Shown here one piece after another: positions 33,570 to 45,432 of a stretch of 64,000 nucleotides of DNA. The notes under the pieces are model-generated. The model worked only from the letters and a program-made list of their open reading frames with translations, made no database searches and was not told the origin of the DNA. Origin of the DNA: Lysobacter silvisoli (GTDB lineage: Bacteria; Pseudomonadota; Gammaproteobacteria; Xanthomonadales; Xanthomonadaceae); contig NZ_QTSU01000001.1 of assembly GCF_003382365.1 (NCBI RefSeq), positions 744,001-808,000 on the forward strand, read 5' to 3'. The stretch's first letter is position 1; the number at the start of each line of letters is the position of its first letter. The position numbers and the translations under genes were made by a program.

Positions 33570-34460
33570 ATGAGCGCGCACGATTCCCACGCCGACGACG
33601 ATGGCATCGCCGCCAGCCGCCTGCAGCTGCCACCCGGGCCATGGGTCAGCCTGCTCGATGGCCTGTGCGCGCGTTTCCCCGCGATCTCGCGCGAACGCTG
33701 GCTGGACCGCTTCGCGCACGGGCGCGTGCTCGACGCGCAGCGGCGCCCGCTGAGCGCCGATGCGCCGTATCGGGTCGGCATGGAGATCCTGTACTACCGC
33801 GCGATCGCACAGGAGGCGGCGATCCCGTTCCAGGAGCGTGTGCTGTTGCGTGACGAGCACCTGCTGGTGGTGGACAAGCCGCATTTCCTGCCGGTCACGC
33901 CGTCGGGCGGTTTCGTGGCCGAAACCCTGCTGGCCAGGCTGCGACGGCGCTACGGCGAGACCGACCTGGCCCCCTTGCACCGGCTCGATCGCGGCACCGC
34001 CGGGCTGGTGCTGTTCTCGCGCGAGCCGGCCACGCGCGCCGCGTATCAGGCGCTGTTCCGCGAGCGCCGCATCGTCAAGCGCTATGAAGCCCTGGCCGCT
34101 CCGCTGCCGGAGTTGCGGTTTCCGCTGCTCAGGCGCAGCCGGCTGGCACGCGGCGAACCGTTCTTCCGCATGCGCGAGGTCGAGGGCGAGCCGAACAGCG
34201 AGACCGCGATCGACGTCATCGAGCGTGGCGAGCCAGCCTGGCGCTATGCGCTGGCGCCGGTCAGCGGCCGCAAGCACCAACTGCGCGTGCATATGGCCGC
34301 GCTGGGGGCGCCCATCCTCAACGATCCTTATTACCCGCTCGCGGAACCGCAGGCGCCCGACGACTACGCGCGGCCGCTGAAACTGCTGGCACGCTCGCTG
34401 TCGTTCGCCGACCCGCTCAGCGGCGAGGAACGGCAATTCGAGAGCGGCTTGTCGTTGTGA
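33570..34460 (+). CDS. RluA-family pseudouridine synthase
   Basis: A 296-residue RNA pseudouridine synthase. The catalytic motif is HRLDRGTAGLVLF with Asp140. The domain also has HLLVVDKPHFLPVTPSGGF, RIVKRYEALAAPLPELRFP and SGRKHQLRVHMAALGAPILN. An N-terminal extension of about 80 residues (SRERWLDRFAHGRVLDAQRR) resembles a degenerate S4-like RNA-binding region. The substrate is probably rRNA or tRNA, but the exact site cannot be named. The ATG at 33570 follows a GC-rich gap; the upstream open frame is antisense-derived. Confidence 0.9.
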   Translation: MSAHDSHADDDGIAASRLQLPPGPWVSLLDGLCARFPAISRERWLDRFAHGRVLDAQRRPLSADAPYRVGMEILYYRAIAQEAAIPFQERVLLRDEHLLVVDKPHFLPVTPSGGFVAETLLARLRRRYGETDLAPLHRLDRGTAGLVLFSREPATRAAYQALFRERRIVKRYEALAAPLPELRFPLLRRSRLARGEPFFRMREVEGEPNSETAIDVIERGEPAWRYALAPVSGRKHQLRVHMAALGAPILNDPYYPLAEPQAPDDYARPLKLLARSLSFADPLSGEERQFESGLSL

Positions 34461-34514
34461 TCAGGCTGCAAGCGCGACGGCCGCCGACAGCGCAGGCCGC
34501 CGCCACGCGATCGC

Positions 34515-35270
34515 TCACACCCACTCGCGCGAGGGCAGGGTGTAGCGGCGCTGCGGGCGCCCGACCAGGTCCAGGAAGTTGTTGAACACCGCGTCGGCGC
34601 GCTGCTGCATGGCGGCGATGTGTTCGGCGGTCTGCGCGCGGATCGCCGCTTCGCTGGTGTCCTGGCCCAGTTCGGCCAGTTCGCGCTGGTAGGCCGGGTT
34701 GGCCAGCCAGCGCTCGATCAGCGGCACGTCCATTTCCAGATGGAATTGGAAGCCGTAGGCGTTGTCGCCCCAGCGGAAGGCCTGCTGTTCGCAGCTGTCG
34801 GTGCGGGCGAGGTGGACCGCGCCCTGCGGCACCTCGAAACTGTAGCGGTGCCATTGGAACACCGGCGCGCTGTGCGCCAGCGGCGCCAGTACCGGGTCCT
34901 GCGCGCCGTGCTCGGTGGCGTGCAACGGGTACCAGCCGATCTCCGGGCGGTGATGCTTGCGCACCGGCGCGCCCAGCACGTGGGCGAGCAGCTGCGCGCC
35001 CAGGCAGATGCCGAGCACGGGCTTGCCCTGTTCCAGCATGCGTTCGATCGCCAGCAGCTCGGTGCGCAGGTGCGGGCGCTGGGCCTGGTCTTCCACGTTC
35101 ATCGGCCCGCCCAGCACGATCAGGCCGCGGTAACGGTCGACGTTGGGCTGGGCGTCGGGATCGCGCTCGAAATTGCTGAAGCGGACGCGGTGGCCGCGAC
35201 GGCGGATCAGCGGGTCCAGCGTGCCCAGCGGCTCGGCGGCGACGTGTTGGAAAACCAGGATGCGGGGCAT
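34515..35270 (-). CDS. Class I glutamine amidotransferase (GuaA-GATase-like)
   Basis: A 251-residue free-standing type 1 glutamine amidotransferase. The triad is Cys89 in GICLGAQLLA and His177/Glu179 in YGFQFHLEMD. The N-terminal MPRILVFQHVAAEPLGTLD and GLIVLGGPMNVEDQAQRPHL are typical of the GMP-synthase-like stand-alone group, which includes gamma-glutamyl hydrolases of polyamines and thiols. The partner synthetase is not encoded nearby. Convergent with the RluA-type gene. Confidence 0.9.
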   Translation of the reverse strand: MPRILVFQHVAAEPLGTLDPLIRRRGHRVRFSNFERDPDAQPNVDRYRGLIVLGGPMNVEDQAQRPHLRTELLAIERMLEQGKPVLGICLGAQLLAHVLGAPVRKHHRPEIGWYPLHATEHGAQDPVLAPLAHSAPVFQWHRYSFEVPQGAVHLARTDSCEQQAFRWGDNAYGFQFHLEMDVPLIERWLANPAYQRELAELGQDTSEAAIRAQTAEHIAAMQQRADAVFNNFLDLVGRPQRRYTLPSREWV

Positions 35271-35380
35271 GGGCGGGCGGTGGCGCGGCTTACGCTGGCG
35301 ACTATGCCAAAGGCGGGTGCGCTGTGGGCGTGCCCGGCTTATGACTTCTGGTTAGCAGTTCGACTGCAGCGGAAACAGCC

Positions 35381-35506
35381 CCTCTCCCGCGTGCGGGAGA
35401 GGGGTTGGGGTGAGGGCGCGCGGGGTCGCAAACTTGCGCCGTAGACCACATGTCGTGCGCCCTCATCCGCCCTTCGGGCACCTTCTCCCGCCAGCGGGAG
35501 AAGGGA
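35381..35506. repeat. CTCTCCCGC hairpin pair before helicase stop
   Basis: CCCCTCTCCCGCGTGCGGGA continuing to GGTTGGGGTGAGGG (35381-35417) is one hairpin of the family. A related TTCTCCCGCCAGCGGGAGAA hairpin follows at about 35483-35502 in the same gap. The 245-bp gap has no gene. Confidence 0.8.
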
Positions 35507-35515
35507 AACGACGGC

Positions 35516-37561
<2,046 letters not shown>

Positions 37562-37725
37562 GGGGCGGCTCGGCAGCGCCGGCGGAGGCCGGTCGGAAGA
37601 CCGCATAGTGTACCGGACCGGGGTGGAGCACCGGCTCGGGGAGGCGGGCGAAGCTGAATATTTGCGGGGTTTTTGAGCCTGTTGTAACGGAGCGCCCCGG
37701 ATTTGCGCGGTATTTGCAGCAGCGC

Positions 37726-37753
37726 CGTCGCGGCTCACGCCGCTCCTACCCCA
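37726..37753. repeat. REP-like repeat (reverse orientation)
   Basis: CGTCGCGGCTCACGCCGCTC followed by CTACCCCA. A single copy of the TAGGAGCGGCGTGAGCCGCGA family, about 20 bp before the amidohydrolase stop. Confidence 0.85.
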
Positions 37754-37774
37754 AGGCAATGGGCGCTGCGGCCT

Positions 37775-39106
37775 TTACCGCCGGGTGTCGTGCTCGACCT
37801 TGCCGTCCTTCATCACGAACTCGACCCGCTTGAGCACGGTCACGTCCTGCAGCGGGTCGCCCGAGACCGCGATCAGGTCGGCGCGCTTGCCCGGCTCCAG
37901 GCTGCCGACCTGGTCGGCCAGGCCCAGCAGGTCGGCGGCGTTGACCGTGGCCGCCTGCAGCGCCTGCGCCGAGGTCATGCCGTGGGCCACCATCAGTTCG
38001 AACTCGTCGGCGTTGCGGCCGTGCAGGCTCACGCCGGCATCGGTGCCGAAGGCGATCCTGACCCCGGCGGGCACCGCGTGCTCCAGCGATTTGCCGGTGA
38101 TGCCGATGCGCCATTCGATCTTGGCCCGGACCTCGCCGGTGTAGGCGCCCGGGTTGCGCGCCAGGCGCTCCTTGTAGCCGTTGACCGTGGACAGGGTGGG
38201 CACGTAGTAGGCGCCGGTCTTGCGGAACAGGGCCAGGCTGGCGTCGTCGAGCAGGGTGCCGTGCTCGATCGAGTCGGCGCCGGCGCGCAGGGCCACGGCG
38301 ATGCCGTCGGCGCCGTGCGCGTGCACCGCGACCTTCTTGCCGTACAGGTGCGCGGTTTCGACGATGGCGCGGGCCTCGTCGTCGAACATCTGCTGGCCCA
38401 GGCCGGCGCCGATGCGGCTGTTGACGCCGCCGGTGGTGGCGATCTTGATCACGTCCACGCCGCGCGCGACCTGGCGCCGCACCGCGCGGCGGCAGTCGTC
38501 CACGCCGTCGCAGGTGTTGCCGTGCGCCGACAGCGCCTCGTGCAGGTCCTCGCGGAAGCCCAGGGTCGGGTCCATGTGGCCGGCGGTGGTGGAGATGGAA
38601 TTGCCGGCATCGACGATGCGCGGGCCGGGCAGCTTGCCCGCCGCCACCGCGTCGCGCAGGGCCAGGGTCACGCCGCCGTCGTCGCCCAGGTTGCGCACCG
38701 TGGTGAAGCCGGCGTGCAGGGTCTTGCGCGCGTTCACCGCGGCTTCGTAGGCGTTGGCCGCGTCGCTGTTCTCGATGCCGGCGATGCGGCCTTCCAGGCC
38801 GGCCTTGTCCGAGATCAGGTGTACGTGGCAGTCGATCAGGCCGGGCAGCACGTAGCGGTCGCGCAGGTCGAGCACCGTCGCGTTCGCGGGCACGCCTTCG
38901 AACGCGGTCGCGGCCAGGTGGCCGTCGCGCACCGCTTCGACCTTGCCCGCGCGCAGCAGCAGGGTGCTGGCGCCGCGCGGCGCATGGCCGGGGCGGTCGA
39001 GCAGATGGCCGGCGTGGACCAGGGTCCAGTCGGCGGTCTGCGCGGCGGCGGCCAGCGGCAGCAGGCAGAGCAGGGCGGGCAGCAGGCGGCGGCGCAACGC
39101 GGTCAT
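37775..39106 (-). CDS. Exported amidohydrolase (imidazolonepropionase/prolidase-like)
   Basis: A 443-residue secreted metal-dependent hydrolase. It has a signal peptide (LLPALLCLLPLAAAAQ) and metal ligands DCHVHL (His94, His96). The carboxylated-lysine region is GVDVIKIATTGG; further ligands are in VAVHAHG and SIEHGT, and the catalytic Asp is in FGTDAG. This layout matches the Xaa-Pro dipeptidase/carboxypeptidase-like amidohydrolases that cleave peptide-like amides in the periplasm. The start at 39106 opens the signal peptide. Confidence 0.9.
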   Translation of the reverse strand: MTALRRRLLPALLCLLPLAAAAQTADWTLVHAGHLLDRPGHAPRGASTLLLRAGKVEAVRDGHLAATAFEGVPANATVLDLRDRYVLPGLIDCHVHLISDKAGLEGRIAGIENSDAANAYEAAVNARKTLHAGFTTVRNLGDDGGVTLALRDAVAAGKLPGPRIVDAGNSISTTAGHMDPTLGFREDLHEALSAHGNTCDGVDDCRRAVRRQVARGVDVIKIATTGGVNSRIGAGLGQQMFDDEARAIVETAHLYGKKVAVHAHGADGIAVALRAGADSIEHGTLLDDASLALFRKTGAYYVPTLSTVNGYKERLARNPGAYTGEVRAKIEWRIGITGKSLEHAVPAGVRIAFGTDAGVSLHGRNADEFELMVAHGMTSAQALQAATVNAADLLGLADQVGSLEPGKRADLIAVSGDPLQDVTVLKRVEFVMKDGKVEHDTRR

Positions 39107-39188
39107 CGGCGGTACTCGGTGGCGGCGGACCACCGCAGCATACCCGGCGACGTGGCTGGAGACGGTTTGCCGAAGCGGGCGGGGATCG

Positions 39189-39659
39189 TCAGCGCCGCCG
39201 CGCCAGCCAGCGGTCGAGCTGGTTGGCGAAGGCCTGGCGGTCGCGGGCGTGGAACACCGGCGGGCCGCCGGTCTGCACCCCGGCGCCGCGCAGCTCGTCC
39301 ATGAAATTGCGCATGGACAGGCGCTGGGCGATGTTGTCGGCGGTGTAGAGGTCTCCGCGCGGGTTCAGCGCGATCGCCCCGCGCTCCAGCACCAGGGCCG
39401 CCAGCGGGATGTCCTGGGTCACCACCAGGTCGCCGGCGGCCACGCGTTGCACGATCTCGTTGTCGGCCACGTCCAGCCCCGAGGGGACCTGGATCGCGCG
39501 CACGTAGCGCGAACCGGGCGTGCGCAGCCATTGGTTGGCCACCAGGGTCACCTGGATGCGCGCGCGTTCGGCGGCGCGGAACAGGATCTCGCGGATCACG
39601 CCGGGGCAGGCGTCGGCGTCGACCCAGATCTGCGGTTCGGGGGAGAGGGCGGATTCCAT
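39189..39659 (-). CDS. YaiI/YqxD family protein (DUF188)
   Basis: A 156-residue protein of the UPF0178/DUF188 family with a PIN-like fold: [60 protein letters not shown] and [20 protein letters not shown]. The acidic VDADACP and TQDIPLA match PIN-like metal sites, so an RNase role is possible but unproven. The gene is divergent from the GST gene and ends 82 bp before the amidohydrolase start. Confidence 0.93.
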   Translation of the reverse strand: MESALSPEPQIWVDADACPGVIREILFRAAERARIQVTLVANQWLRTPGSRYVRAIQVPSGLDVADNEIVQRVAAGDLVVTQDIPLAALVLERGAIALNPRGDLYTADNIAQRLSMRNFMDELRGAGVQTGGPPVFHARDRQAFANQLDRWLARRR

Positions 39660-39719
39660 CGTCGCGCAGTCTAGGCGATGCGCCCGCTACCATGGGCGCT
39701 CCCCATCGCCGGCTGCGCC

Positions 39720-40397
39720 ATGATCCGCGTCCACCACCTCAACAATTCCCGCTCGCAGCGCGTGCTGTGGCTGCTGGAGGAGCTGCAGCTGCCGTACGAG
39801 ATCGTCGCCTACCAGCGCGACCCGCGCACGCTGCTGGCGCCGCCGGAGCTGCGCCAGGTCCACCCGCTGGGCAAGTCGCCGGTGCTGGAAGACGGCGGCC
39901 TGATGCTGGCCGAGTCCGCGGCGATCCTGGAATACCTGGCCGAGCGCTACGACGGCGCGCACGCGCTGTCGCCGCCGCCGCAACCGGTGGACGGGCCCGA
40001 GCGCCTGCGCTGCCGCTACTGGCTGCACTACGCCGAAGGCTCGGCGATGCCGCCGCTGCTGCTGAGCCTGGTGTTCGCGCGCCTGCGCAAGGCGCCGATG
40101 CCGTTCTTCGCCAAGCCCGTGGCCCGCGGCATCGCCGACAAGGCCATGGCCGCCTTCGTCGGCCCGCAGCTCAAGCTGCACCTGGACTACATCGAAGCCG
40201 AACTGGGCCGGCATGCCTGGTTCGCCGGCGAGCGCTTCACCGTCGCCGACATCCAGATGAGCTTCCCGGTGGAGGCGGCGGTCGCGCGCGCCGGCGGCGA
40301 GCGCCCGCACATGCGCGCGTTCCTGGAACGCATCCACGCGCGGCCGGCGTACCAGCGCGCGCTGCAGCGCGGCGGCCCGTTCGCGGTGGCCGGCTGA
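39720..40397 (+). CDS. Glutathione S-transferase family protein
   Basis: A 225-residue GST. The thioredoxin-like N-terminal domain reads RVHHLNNSRSQRVLWLLEEL, HPLGKSPVLEDGGLMLAESA (cis-Pro and ESA glutathione-binding pair). The helical C-terminal domain has WFAGERFTVADIQMSFPVEA, the N-capping box. The catalytic residue is likely the Ser in NNSRSQ. It conjugates or reduces electrophiles with glutathione. It stops 3 nt before selO and is likely co-transcribed with it. Confidence 0.93.
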   Translation: MIRVHHLNNSRSQRVLWLLEELQLPYEIVAYQRDPRTLLAPPELRQVHPLGKSPVLEDGGLMLAESAAILEYLAERYDGAHALSPPPQPVDGPERLRCRYWLHYAEGSAMPPLLLSLVFARLRKAPMPFFAKPVARGIADKAMAAFVGPQLKLHLDYIEAELGRHAWFAGERFTVADIQMSFPVEAAVARAGGERPHMRAFLERIHARPAYQRALQRGGPFAVAG

Positions 40398-40400
40398 GCC

Positions 40401-41960
40401 ATGCTTTCCTTCGCCTTCGACAACGCCTACGTGCGCGAACTGCCCGGCGATCCGGAGCCGGGGCCGGGCGTGCGCCAGGTCCACGGTGCGCTGTATTCGA
40501 AGGTGGCGCCCACGCCGGTCGCCGCGCCCGTGCTGCTCGCGCATTCGGCCGAGATGGCCGCGGCCTTGGGCATTGCCGAAGCCGACGTGCACACGCCGTT
40601 GTTCGCCCAGGTGTTCGGCGGCAATGCGCTGCTGCCGGGTATGGAGCCGTATGCCGGCAACTACGGCGGCCACCAGTTCGGTCACTGGGCCGGGCAGCTC
40701 GGCGACGGCCGCGCGATTTCGCTGGGCGAAGCGGTCGTCGCCGGCGGCGCGCGCTGGGAGCTGCAGCTCAAGGGCGCCGGGCCCACGCCGTACTCGCGCA
40801 GCGCCGACGGCCGCGCGGTGCTGCGCTCCTCGATCCGCGAGTTCCTGTGCAGCGAGGCCATGCACCACCTGGGCGTGCCGACCACGCGCGCACTGAGCCT
40901 GGTCGGCACCGGCGAAGCGGTGGTGCGCGACATGTTCTACGACGGCCACCCCAGGGCCGAGCCCGGCGCCGTGGTCTGCCGGGTCGCGCCCTCGTTCCTG
41001 CGCTTCGGCCATTTCGAACTGCCGGCTTCGCGCGGCGATACCGACCTGCTGCGCCGGCTGACCGACTTCTGCATCCGCCGCGACTTTCCGCACCTCACCG
41101 GCGAGGGTGAGGCCCTGCACGCGGCCTGGTTCGCAGAGATCTGCGAGCGCACCGCGGTGCTGATGGCGCATTGGATGCGGGTGGGCTTCGTGCACGGCGT
41201 GATGAACACCGACAACCTGTCCGTGCTGGGCCTGACCATCGACTACGGCCCCTATGGCTGGATCGACGACTACGACCCGGACTGGACGCCCAACACCACC
41301 GACGCCGGCGGCCGCCGCTACCGCTACGGCACCCAGCCGCAGGTGGCGTACTGGAATCTGTCGCGCCTGGCCGGTGCGCTGTCGCCGCTGTTCGCCGACG
41401 TGGCGCCCTTGCAGGACGGCCTGCGCCGCTACGTCGAGGCCTGGACCGCGGCCGAGCGCGACAGCGCCGCGCGCAAGCTGGGCCTGGCCGAGTGCCGCGA
41501 TGAAGACCTGGCGCTGATGGACGAGCTGCGCGCGCTGCTGCAGGCGGGCGAGGTCGACATGACCCTGTGGTTCCGCGCGCTGGACGGCATCGATCCCGCG
41601 CAACCGACGTTGGCGCCGTTCGAGCACGCCTTCTACGACCCAGCCCGCCGCGCCGGTGCCGAGGCGGGGCTGCTGGCCTGGCTCGCTCGTTACGCCGCGC
41701 GCCTGGGCCAGGACCCGCTGCCGGCCGCGCAGCGGCACGAGCGCATGCGCGCGGCCAACCCGCGCTACGTGCTGCGCAACTACCTGGCGCAAGAGGCGAT
41801 CGACCGCGCCGAGGCCGGCGACCTGGGCGGGGTGCACGAACTGCAAGAGGTGATGCGCCGTCCCTACGACGACCAGCCCGGCCGCGAGGCCTATGCCCGC
41901 CGCCGCCCGGATTGGGCGCGCGACAAGGCCGGCTGTTCGATGCTGTCCTGCAGTTCCTGA
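40401..41960 (+). CDS. selO: Protein adenylyltransferase SelO (YdiU)
   Basis: A 519-residue pseudokinase-fold enzyme that transfers AMP to Ser/Thr/Tyr of target proteins and affects redox homeostasis. Family marks include [60 protein letters not shown] and [20 protein letters not shown]. The C-terminal CSMLSCSS keeps the CxxxxC redox pair that in many homologues is a selenocysteine. The ATG at 40401 is 3 nt after the GST gene, implying one transcript. Confidence 0.95.
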   Translation: MLSFAFDNAYVRELPGDPEPGPGVRQVHGALYSKVAPTPVAAPVLLAHSAEMAAALGIAEADVHTPLFAQVFGGNALLPGMEPYAGNYGGHQFGHWAGQLGDGRAISLGEAVVAGGARWELQLKGAGPTPYSRSADGRAVLRSSIREFLCSEAMHHLGVPTTRALSLVGTGEAVVRDMFYDGHPRAEPGAVVCRVAPSFLRFGHFELPASRGDTDLLRRLTDFCIRRDFPHLTGEGEALHAAWFAEICERTAVLMAHWMRVGFVHGVMNTDNLSVLGLTIDYGPYGWIDDYDPDWTPNTTDAGGRRYRYGTQPQVAYWNLSRLAGALSPLFADVAPLQDGLRRYVEAWTAAERDSAARKLGLAECRDEDLALMDELRALLQAGEVDMTLWFRALDGIDPAQPTLAPFEHAFYDPARRAGAEAGLLAWLARYAARLGQDPLPAAQRHERMRAANPRYVLRNYLAQEAIDRAEAGDLGGVHELQEVMRRPYDDQPGREAYARRRPDWARDKAGCSMLSCSS

Positions 41961-41974
41961 CTGGACGAACCGCT

Positions 41975-42053
41975 TTGGGGTAGGAGCGGCGTGAGCCGCG
42001 ATCGCGCCGCTCCGACCACGACACGCTCGCGGCTCACGCCGCTCCTACCCCAA
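41975..42053. repeat. REP-like pair, perfect 27-nt inverted arms
   Basis: Arms at 41975-42001 (TTGGGGTAGGAGCGGCGTGA then GCCGCGA) and 42027-42053 are exact reverse complements separated by 25 nt. They sit 14 bp after selO and could terminate its transcript. Confidence 0.9.
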
Positions 42054-42098
42054 GGCAAAACCGCAAGGCAGAACGCGGCGGCCGGCTACAATAGCGGG

Positions 42099-43997
42099 AT
42101 GCCCCTGATCACCCTGCAAAACGTCGACTACAGCGTCGGCGGCCCGCTGCTGCTGGAAAACGTAGCCCTGACCATCGACGCCGGCGAGCGCATCGCCCTG
42201 ATCGGCCGCAACGGCGCCGGCAAGTCCACCCTGATGCGCCTGCTCGCCGGCGAGCTGCAGCCCGACGACGGCGAGATTCGCCGCGAGGGCGGCGTGCGCG
42301 TGGCTCGGCTGGAACAAGAGGTGCCGCACGGCGCCGGCGGCACCGTGTTCGACGTGGTCGCCGGCGGCCTGGGCGAGCTGGGCGCCTGGCTGGCGCGCTA
42401 CCACCACCTGCTGCACGAGCCCGAACTGGACACCGACGCCCTGGCCCAGGTGCAGGCCAGGATCGAGGCCGCGCACGGCTGGAGCGCCGACCAGCGCGTG
42501 GTCGAAACCCTGGGCCGGCTGGACCTGGACGGCGAGGCCGAGTTCGAGCGCCTGTCCGGCGGTCTCAAGCGCCGCGTGCTGCTGGCGCGCGCGCTGGTGT
42601 CGGCGCCGGACCTGCTGCTGCTGGACGAACCGACCAACCACCTCGACATCGCCGCCATCGACTGGCTGGAAGGCTTCCTCAAGGGCTGGAACGGCGCGCT
42701 GGTGTTCGTGACCCACGACCGCCGCTTCCTGCGCGCGCTGGCCAACCGCATCGTCGAGATCGACCGCGGCCAGGTCACCAGCTGGCCGGGCGACTGGGAG
42801 AACTATCAGCGCCGCCGCGAGGAGCGGCTGAACGCGGAGGCGCAGGAAAACGCGCGCTTCGACAAGCTGCTGGCGCAGGAAGAGGTGTGGATCCGCCAGG
42901 GCATCAAGGCCCGCCGCACCCGCGACGAAGGCCGCGTGCGCCGGCTCAAGGCCATGCGCGTGGAGCGCGCCGCGCGCCGCGACCTGACCGGCAACGTGCG
43001 CATGGATTTCGCCCAGGCCGAGTCCTCGGGCAAGAAGGTGGTCGAGGCCAAGGACGTGGATTTCGCCTATGCCGACCGCCCGCTGGTGCGCGACCTGTCG
43101 ACCACGATCTTCCGCGGCGACCGCATCGGCCTGATCGGCCCCAACGGCAGCGGCAAGACCACCCTGATCAAGCTGCTGCTGGGCCAGCTCGCGCCCGATC
43201 GCGGCGAGGTCAAGCTGGGCAGCAACCTGCAGGTCGCCTATTTCGACCAGTACCGCGCGACCCTGCGCGAGGACTGGAACGCGCTGGAGAACGTGGCCGA
43301 AGGCCGCGACTTCGTCGAGGTCGGCGGCAAGCAGAAGCACGTGATCGGCTACCTGCAGGATTTCCTGTTCACCCCCGAACGCGCGCGCGCGCCGATCACC
43401 CGTTTGTCCGGCGGCGAGCGCAACCGGCTGCTGCTGGCCAAGCTGTTCGCGCAGCCGTCCAACCTGTTGGTGATGGACGAACCCACCAACGACCTGGACG
43501 TGGAAACGCTGGAGCTGCTGGAAGAGCTGCTCGGCGATTACCCGGGCACCTTGCTGCTGGTCAGCCACGACCGCGACTTCCTCGACAACGTGGTCACCTC
43601 GACCCTGGTGATGCAGGACGGCCAAGAGGGGCGCGTGGGCGAATACGTGGGCGGCTACAGCGATTGGCTGCGCCAGCGTGCGCCGCCGGCCGCGGCGACG
43701 GGCGCGAGCAAGATCGCCGCCGCCACAGCGCCCGCCGCCCGCGCCGAACCGGCTCCGGCCGCGGCACCCGCCGCGCCCAAGCGCAAGCTCAGCTACAAGG
43801 ACGCGCGCGAGCTGGAGCAGCTGCCGGCGCTGATCGAAACGCTGGAAGCGCGCGTGGCCGAGTTGACCGCGCAGATGAACGAGCCCGCGTTCTATCAGCG
43901 CGACGCGGCGGCGATGGCCGCGCACACCGCGCAACTGGCCAAGACCCAGGCCGAGTTGGACCACGCCTACGCGCGTTGGAGCGAGCTGGAAGGCTAA
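42099..43997 (+). CDS. uup: ABC-F ATPase, Uup type
   Basis: A 632-residue soluble protein with two ABC ATPase domains and no membrane segment. The first domain has Walker A GRNGAGKS (36-43), signature LSGGLKRRV and Walker B LLLLDEPTNHLDIAAI. The second has GPNGSGKT (about 347-354), LSGGERNRLLLA and LLVMDEPTNDLDVETL. An Ala/Pro-rich linker leads to a C-terminal coiled coil (RELEQLPALIETLEARVAEL onward, about 565-632) that is typical of Uup. It acts on ribosomes or branched DNA/translation stress. The ATG at 42099 follows a REP pair. Confidence 0.93.
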   Translation: MPLITLQNVDYSVGGPLLLENVALTIDAGERIALIGRNGAGKSTLMRLLAGELQPDDGEIRREGGVRVARLEQEVPHGAGGTVFDVVAGGLGELGAWLARYHHLLHEPELDTDALAQVQARIEAAHGWSADQRVVETLGRLDLDGEAEFERLSGGLKRRVLLARALVSAPDLLLLDEPTNHLDIAAIDWLEGFLKGWNGALVFVTHDRRFLRALANRIVEIDRGQVTSWPGDWENYQRRREERLNAEAQENARFDKLLAQEEVWIRQGIKARRTRDEGRVRRLKAMRVERAARRDLTGNVRMDFAQAESSGKKVVEAKDVDFAYADRPLVRDLSTTIFRGDRIGLIGPNGSGKTTLIKLLLGQLAPDRGEVKLGSNLQVAYFDQYRATLREDWNALENVAEGRDFVEVGGKQKHVIGYLQDFLFTPERARAPITRLSGGERNRLLLAKLFAQPSNLLVMDEPTNDLDVETLELLEELLGDYPGTLLLVSHDRDFLDNVVTSTLVMQDGQEGRVGEYVGGYSDWLRQRAPPAAATGASKIAAATAPAARAEPAPAAAPAAPKRKLSYKDARELEQLPALIETLEARVAELTAQMNEPAFYQRDAAAMAAHTAQLAKTQAELDHAYARWSELEG

Positions 43998-44141
43998 GGG
44001 TTCGCCAAGGGCGCCAGGCCCCGTAACCGCCCAACGCCAAGATCAAATGGCCCGGCCCCAACTTCCGTCCCTTGCACGCGCCGGCGACGCGGTCCCTAAT
44101 CGCAGCCAAGGCCGATACGGCCGGCGAGGGGAGCGGACACC

Positions 44142-44690
44142 ATGCGGGCAATCATGACGACGGCAGCGATCGCGCTGGCGCTGGCCGGGCTGCCGGCCGC
44201 GGCGGCAGTCAAGGACGCGGCCAAGGACGGGTTCACCGTCGAGAACGAGCAGTTCGTACCGGTCGATGCCGCCACCGCCTGGAAGGCCTTGGTCGAGGAC
44301 GTCGACCAGTGGTGGCCCAAGGACCACACCTGGTGGGGCAAGGCCTCCAAGCTCAGCATCGATGCGCGCGCCGGCGGCTGCTTCTGCGAGATCGGCGGCG
44401 CCCAGCAGGCGCAGCACATGACGGTGGGCTTCGTCGATCCGGGCAAGACCTTGCGCCTGCTCGGCGGCCTGGGCCCGCTGCAGGGCATGGGCCTGAGCGG
44501 CGCGGCGGAGTTCCGCCTGTCGCCGGCCGAGGGCGGCGGCACCCGCATCGTGCTGTTCTACCGCGCCGGCGGCTACACGCCCGACGATCTGAGCAAGTTC
44601 GCACCGGTGGTGGATCAGGTCATGGGCCTGCAGTTGCGCGGTCTGGCCGAACACCTGCGCAAGCCCGGCACCGCAGGCGCGCGCAAGTGA
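44142..44690 (+). CDS. Exported SRPBCC-fold protein
   Basis: A 182-residue protein with a signal peptide (IALALAGLPAAAAV) followed by an SRPBCC fold: FTVENEQFVPVDAATAWKAL, DQWWPKDHTWWGKASKLSID, AGGCFCEIGGAQQAQHMTVG and FDPGKTLRLLGGLGPLQGMG. Most SRPBCC proteins are cytosolic, so an exported version suggests binding of an envelope or extracellular ligand. The alternative start ATG 44154 keeps the signal peptide. The stop overlaps the GTG start of the AraC-type gene (GTGA). Confidence 0.85.
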   Translation: MRAIMTTAAIALALAGLPAAAAVKDAAKDGFTVENEQFVPVDAATAWKALVEDVDQWWPKDHTWWGKASKLSIDARAGGCFCEIGGAQQAQHMTVGFVDPGKTLRLLGGLGPLQGMGLSGAAEFRLSPAEGGGTRIVLFYRAGGYTPDDLSKFAPVVDQVMGLQLRGLAEHLRKPGTAGARK

Positions 44691-45394
44691 ATCCCAGCGG
44701 CGCCGCCTATCGCACCCGGCATGCGCGCGGCGCCACGCTGGCCACGCACCGCCATCGCGCGCCGTACGCGGCGCTGGTGCTGGACGGCGACTACACCGAA
44801 TCCAGCCTGGACGGCCCGCTGCCATGCCGCCCCGGCACCCTGGTGCTGCACCCGGCCTACCACGCGCACGGCGACCGCTTTGGCGGGCTCGGCGCCAGCG
44901 CGGTCAACATCGAGCTGACCGAAGTCGGCTTCGACCTGTCCGCCAGCGCCTGGCAGGTGCACGACCTGCGCGAAGCGGTGGAGGTGTTCGAACGCTGCCC
45001 GCAGCGCTTGTCGGAATTGCTGGCTTGCGCCAGCCCGCAGGCCGCGGCCGAGCCGCCCGATTGGCAGGGCGAGCTGCTGCGCCGCATGGCCGATTCCGAA
45101 CAGGACATCGCGCTGCTGGCGCGCGGACTGGGCGTGTCGGCCGAGCATGCCAGCCGCGCGCTCAGCCGCAGCTACGGCATGTCGCCGCGTGCCCTGCGCC
45201 GCGAAGCGCGCTGGCGCCGCGCCCTCAACCTGCTCGGCGGCGCGTTGCCGCTGGCGGAGGTGGCCGTGGCGGCGGGCTTCGCCGACCAGAGCCACCTGCA
45301 CCGCGTGGTGGTCGCCCATGCCGGCTGCACGCCGGCGCGGCTGCGGCGGCAGATCAAGTGCGTACAAGACCGGGCGATCGGCGCCGCGGCCTAA
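44687..45394 (+). CDS. AraC-family transcription regulator
   Basis: A 235-residue regulator. An N-terminal cupin-like sensor (RGATLATHRHRAPYAALVLD, PCRPGTLVLHPAYHAHGDRF) with several histidines precedes a C-terminal AraC double helix-turn-helix (LLARGLGVSAEHASRALSRS, LAEVAVAAGFADQSHLHRVV). The GTG at 44687 is chosen for its GTGA overlap with the exported SRPBCC gene; coupling suggests it regulates that gene. The ligand is unknown. Confidence 0.88.
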   Translation: MNPSGAAYRTRHARGATLATHRHRAPYAALVLDGDYTESSLDGPLPCRPGTLVLHPAYHAHGDRFGGLGASAVNIELTEVGFDLSASAWQVHDLREAVEVFERCPQRLSELLACASPQAAAEPPDWQGELLRRMADSEQDIALLARGLGVSAEHASRALSRSYGMSPRALRREARWRRALNLLGGALPLAEVAVAAGFADQSHLHRVVVAHAGCTPARLRRQIKCVQDRAIGAAA

Positions 45395-45432
45395 TCGCTC
45401 CAACGCGCCCCCGCGCCTCTGGAGCCTCCGCG

